This document shows, in pieces, positions 22,524 to 24,793 of a stretch of DNA of 24,793 bases. Numbering within the stretch: the first letter of the stretch is position 1; the number at the start of each line of letters is the position of its first letter. The DNA is from an uncultured Ignavibacteriota bacterium. Lineage in GTDB: Bacteria > Bacteroidota > Ignavibacteria > Tepidaquicellales > Tepidaquicellaceae. The notes beneath the pieces were generated by a model, which saw only the letters and a list, made by a program, of their open reading frames with translations, was not told the DNA's origin and searched no databases. The stretch spans positions 1 to 24,793 of the forward strand of contig CALGOI010000425.1 of assembly GCA_937959065.1 (NCBI GenBank), in the 5' to 3' direction. The translations under genes and the position numbers were made by a program.

Positions 22524-22929
22524 GATCAGGATATACTTTAATGAATTTGTCCTTTGGCTGGCGGGTAAGCTTTACCTCGCGCTTAAGGACTTTGAATTTG
22601 TACAGGTTTTTGTCTGAGCCCTGCTTATACAGGTATAGTGAATATTCAGTTTGTTTGAAATCGAAAAGCTTATATAAGTACTGAGCTGTACCGCTCTGAG
22701 ATAGAGAAATTACCGGCGCTGATAATCCTTCGATATCAAAAACAAGGTTTCTGTTATCCAGGTCGTGATTAGGAGTAACGTTTATTTTGTATGTGAAATT
22801 CTCGAAAACTTTGACTGTTCTGAAATCGAACTGGATGAACTCCTGTCCGCGTGTTTTGTCAAATTCCTTCGAAATGTAGAGCTCAAATTCGAATTCAAGA
22901 GGATCGGGACGGACCTGTTTGGTGCGCAT
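22504..22929 (-). CDS. Hypothetical beta-rich soluble protein between hisS and lgt
   Basis: This is a 141-residue protein, not recognised. It has no signal peptide or membrane helix. The sequence alternates short hydrophobic and charged strands (FEFELYISKEF, FIQFDFRTVKVFENFTYKINVTP, YSLYLYKQG, YKFKVLKREVKL), suggesting a beta-sandwich. It is rich in Phe, Tyr and Lys. The start ATG comes two bases after the hisS stop codon, and its 3' end overlaps lgt by 20 bases, so it is clearly expressed as part of this unit. It could be a small conserved protein of this lineage; no function can be proposed from the sequence. Confidence 0.7.
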   Translation of the reverse strand: MRTKQVRPDPLEFEFELYISKEFDKTRGQEFIQFDFRTVKVFENFTYKINVTPNHDLDNRNLVFDIEGLSAPVISLSQSGTAQYLYKLFDFKQTEYSLYLYKQGSDKNLYKFKVLKREVKLTRQPKDKFIKVYPDRVSETD

Positions 22930-22930
22930 A

Positions 22931-24181
22931 TCAGATTTTTAGATTAGTAATTATTTCACCGGCAGATAATGATATCTCTGCTTCTTCACCATCGGACATA
23001 CGTTTTATCCTGGCTTTATTGCTTTTGATCTCGTCTTCGCCTAGAACTATCACATATTCAGCGTGGTACTTATTAGCTTCTTTCATTTGCGATTTGATGC
23101 TTCGGGACAGGTAATCAGTTTCACACTTTATGCCTTTCTCTCGGAGTTCCTGCAATATGTTTAAGCTCTTTTCTTTAGCTTCATCCCCAAAAGTGGCAAT
23201 GTAGAGCTTAATCTTTTCCGGTTCAGGATAGATAAATCCTTCGCTTTCCATCATCATCATTAAACGCTCTATACCGCAGGCGAAACCAATTGCCGGGGTA
23301 GGTTTACCGCCTAGCTGTTCGACGAGCAGGTCATACCTGCCTCCGCCTAGGATGGCGTTTTGCGCTCCGAGTGAGTCAGATACTACTTCAAATGTAGTGG
23401 AAGTGTAGTAATCGAAACCTCTTACTAACCTGTAATCTACGTCATATTTAATATTCAATGCATCGAGAGCGGATAGGAGCTTCTTAAAACCTGCTTTAGT
23501 GTCGTCTTCAAGGAAATCGAATAGTATTGGCGCTTCGTTGAGTATTTCTTTTTCTTTTTCGTTCTTAGTATCGAGTATTCTAAGCGGATTCTTCTCGAGG
23601 CGTCGTTTACTCTCTTCGGAAAGGTCTTCCTTATATTTATTCAAATACTCCGTCAACTCTTTTATAAACCGTCCTCTTTCCTTGATAGTACCAATGGTAT
23701 TTACCTTAGTTACAAGGTTCTTAACCCCAAACCTTTTAAGTATTTCAATAGCTATCGAAATCATCTCCGCGTCGACAAGGTAATCATCACTTCCTATGGC
23801 TTCCACTCCAAACTGCCAGAATTCACGGTATCGTCCTTTTTGAGGACGCTCACGGCGGAACATATTACATATATAATAAAGCTTCCGGAGAGGGGATTCA
23901 TTGTATAAGCTATTTTCAAGATAAGCACGGATGACCGGAGCAGTCATTTCAGGGCGAAGAGTGAATTCACCTTCATTGAATGAGTACATTTCCTTAGAAA
24001 CGATATCGGTTTCTTCCCCAATACCTCTAACAAACAGCTCGGTTTTCTCGAATGCAGGAGTAAGAATCTCCGAATAATTATAGTTTCCCAGAATATTGCG
24101 TATTTCACCATAGATGAACTGCCTTTTTTGGGCTTCACAGGGGAGAATATCGAATGTTCCTTTGGGTTTCTGGATGCTCAT
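22931..24181 (-). CDS. hisS: Histidyl-tRNA synthetase
   Basis: This is a class II aminoacyl-tRNA synthetase charging tRNA-His. The 416 residues show the family order: KGTFDILPCEAQKRQFIYGE at the N-terminus, TPAFEKTELFVRGIGEETDIVSKEMYSF, LRPEMTAPVIRAYLEN, motif 2 (RRERPQKGRYREFWQFGVE), the His-specific LVRGFDYYTSTTFEVV and AILGGGRYDLLVEQLGG, then motif 3 (PAIGFACGIERLMMMME), and a C-terminal anticodon-binding domain (KLYIATFGDEAKEKSLNILQ onward). Length is normal. It is first in the minus-strand group with the hypothetical gene and lgt, and divergent from gcvP. Confidence 0.97.
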   Translation of the reverse strand: MSIQKPKGTFDILPCEAQKRQFIYGEIRNILGNYNYSEILTPAFEKTELFVRGIGEETDIVSKEMYSFNEGEFTLRPEMTAPVIRAYLENSLYNESPLRKLYYICNMFRRERPQKGRYREFWQFGVEAIGSDDYLVDAEMISIAIEILKRFGVKNLVTKVNTIGTIKERGRFIKELTEYLNKYKEDLSEESKRRLEKNPLRILDTKNEKEKEILNEAPILFDFLEDDTKAGFKKLLSALDALNIKYDVDYRLVRGFDYYTSTTFEVVSDSLGAQNAILGGGRYDLLVEQLGGKPTPAIGFACGIERLMMMMESEGFIYPEPEKIKLYIATFGDEAKEKSLNILQELREKGIKCETDYLSRSIKSQMKEANKYHAEYVIVLGEDEIKSNKARIKRMSDGEEAEISLSAGEIITNLKI

Positions 24182-24322
24182 TTATGAATTTGTATCCGGT
24201 TAAAATACTTTGAATAAGTGTTATATTAAAGGGTAAATATATGGAATTTATTAAAGCTTAGTTAATATATGATGTACTAAAACTGTTTTAATTGCTAAAG
24301 CCATTATTGTGGTTTAATTAAT

Positions 24323-24342
24323 CCACGAGCTAAAGCTCGTGG
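24323..24342. repeat. Perfect 8-bp hairpin CCACGAGC-TAAA-GCTCGTGG
   Basis: The perfect GC-rich stem with a TAAA loop lies in the AT-rich gap between hisS and gcvP. The preceding 50 bases (GCTAAAGCCATTATTGTGG) also carry a CTAAAGC motif. No T run follows on either strand, so it is not a terminator. I recall this type of palindrome as a frequent interspersed element in Bacteroidota genomes; this is unverified. Confidence 0.6.
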
Positions 24343-24466
24343 CAATTCAATTCAGTTTTTATGATAGAATAAAGATTGTTATTGAAAGTGTACATATTTT
24401 GGAATTTAGTTTGGATTTTAATAGTTTTATATTGTTAATCATTTAAATTTTAGACCAACATCATTA

Positions 24467-24793
24467 ATGCAGCCAAACCTTAGAAAAGAGAAATTCGAGA
24501 CAAGACACATCGGACCTGACGAGCAGGAAATTGAGGAAATGCTGAAAATCGTCAATGCGGAGTCACTTGACAAACTTATAGAGGAGACAATTCCTGCCGG
24601 AATAAGACTCAACAGGAAATTAAAATTAGATGAACCGGTTAGTGAATACCGTTTTATCGAGAACCTTAAGAAGCTTGCCTCAAAGAATAAAGTATTCCGT
24701 TCATACATAGGACTTGGTTATTACCCGACGGTAACACCGGACGTGATCAAACGAAACATATTCGAGAACCCGGGCTGGTACACAGCATATACA
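24467..24793 (+). CDS. gcvP: Glycine dehydrogenase (decarboxylating), P protein, N-terminal part (3' partial)
   Basis: The frame runs from ATG 24467 off the window end, 109 codons. It starts like GcvP: FETRHIGPDEQEIEEMLKIV, a pyruvate- and PLP-enzyme N-terminal segment, then DKLIEETIPAGIRLNRKL, and NKVFRSYIGLGYYPTVTPDVIKRNIFENPGWYTAYT, which is highly conserved (SYIGMGYY, ENPGWYTAYTPYQ). GcvP decarboxylates glycine in the cleavage system, feeding one-carbon units to folate. Whether this is a full-length P protein or the first subunit of a split GcvPA/GcvPB cannot be seen; the RHIG start is typical of the full-length form. It is divergent from hisS. Confidence 0.93.
   Translation, partial: MQPNLRKEKFETRHIGPDEQEIEEMLKIVNAESLDKLIEETIPAGIRLNRKLKLDEPVSEYRFIENLKKLASKNKVFRSYIGLGYYPTVTPDVIKRNIFENPGWYTAYT

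Overview
The window looks like part of an AT-rich chromosome of the Bacteroidota/Chlorobiota radiation, most likely an Ignavibacteria-type bacterium. The main pointers are a secreted protein with a type IX secretion (Por) sorting tail containing the YSLSQNYPNPFNPST motif, a tmRNA whose tag starts with glycine (GDNNNYALAA), a TonB/PstS-like/TPR gene neighbourhood typical of Bacteroidota, and mostly weak or absent Shine-Dalgarno sequences. The assignment is inferred from family resemblance; no search was run.

Layout. 1-2610: the end of an Asp-rich ORF, a DUF4160-like small protein, a YwaF/TIGR02206-type membrane protein, a small lipoprotein and a small secreted coiled-coil protein, with two clear hairpin terminators. 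2610-7900: a phosphate-uptake locus pstS-pstC-pstA-pstB followed by an outer-membrane porin and a perfect terminator; repeats upstream of pstS and of the porin are candidate regulatory sites, and no phoU is present. 8188-9781: an L,D-transpeptidase and an EthD-family protein. 9917-13650: an operon-like run tonB, small membrane protein, second and divergent PstS-like lipoprotein, TPR protein, closed by a strong hairpin terminator. 13652-15855: an M20 metallopeptidase, an overlapping DUF3098-like membrane protein, and ssrA (tmRNA). 15853-19682, minus strand: rpmH, rnpA, yidD, yidC and a GT9 glycosyltransferase. This is the conserved ribosomal-protein/RNase P/membrane-insertase cluster, and its last gene converges on ssrA with no spacer. 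19683-20386: a 700-base gap without a credible gene but with several perfect hairpins. 20387-21628: a T9SS-exported YCF48/BNR-repeat protein. 21738-24181, minus strand: hisS, an unknown beta-rich protein, and lgt, all tightly packed. 24467-end: the start of gcvP.

How the genes work together: the porin and PstSCAB form a plausible outer-to-inner-membrane phosphate route. TonB with its partner genes probably energises or monitors outer-membrane traffic. rpmH-rnpA-yidD-yidC link translation, tRNA processing and membrane protein insertion. Lgt supplies the lipid anchor for the lipoproteins encoded here, including PstS and the PstS-like protein.

Most of the window is ordinary core genome; I did not find a clear undescribed defence or mobile system. 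The best unusual signals are: rnpA, whose C-terminal third lies in the -1 frame behind a nine-T run containing a classical T-TTT-TTA slippery heptamer; ssrA and the convergent glycosyltransferase gene sharing their final three bases, with the apparent ssrA terminator inside the opposite coding sequence; a perfect 12-bp inverted repeat starting right after the start codon of a small membrane gene; and a terminator ending 5 bases before the start codon of the M20 peptidase.
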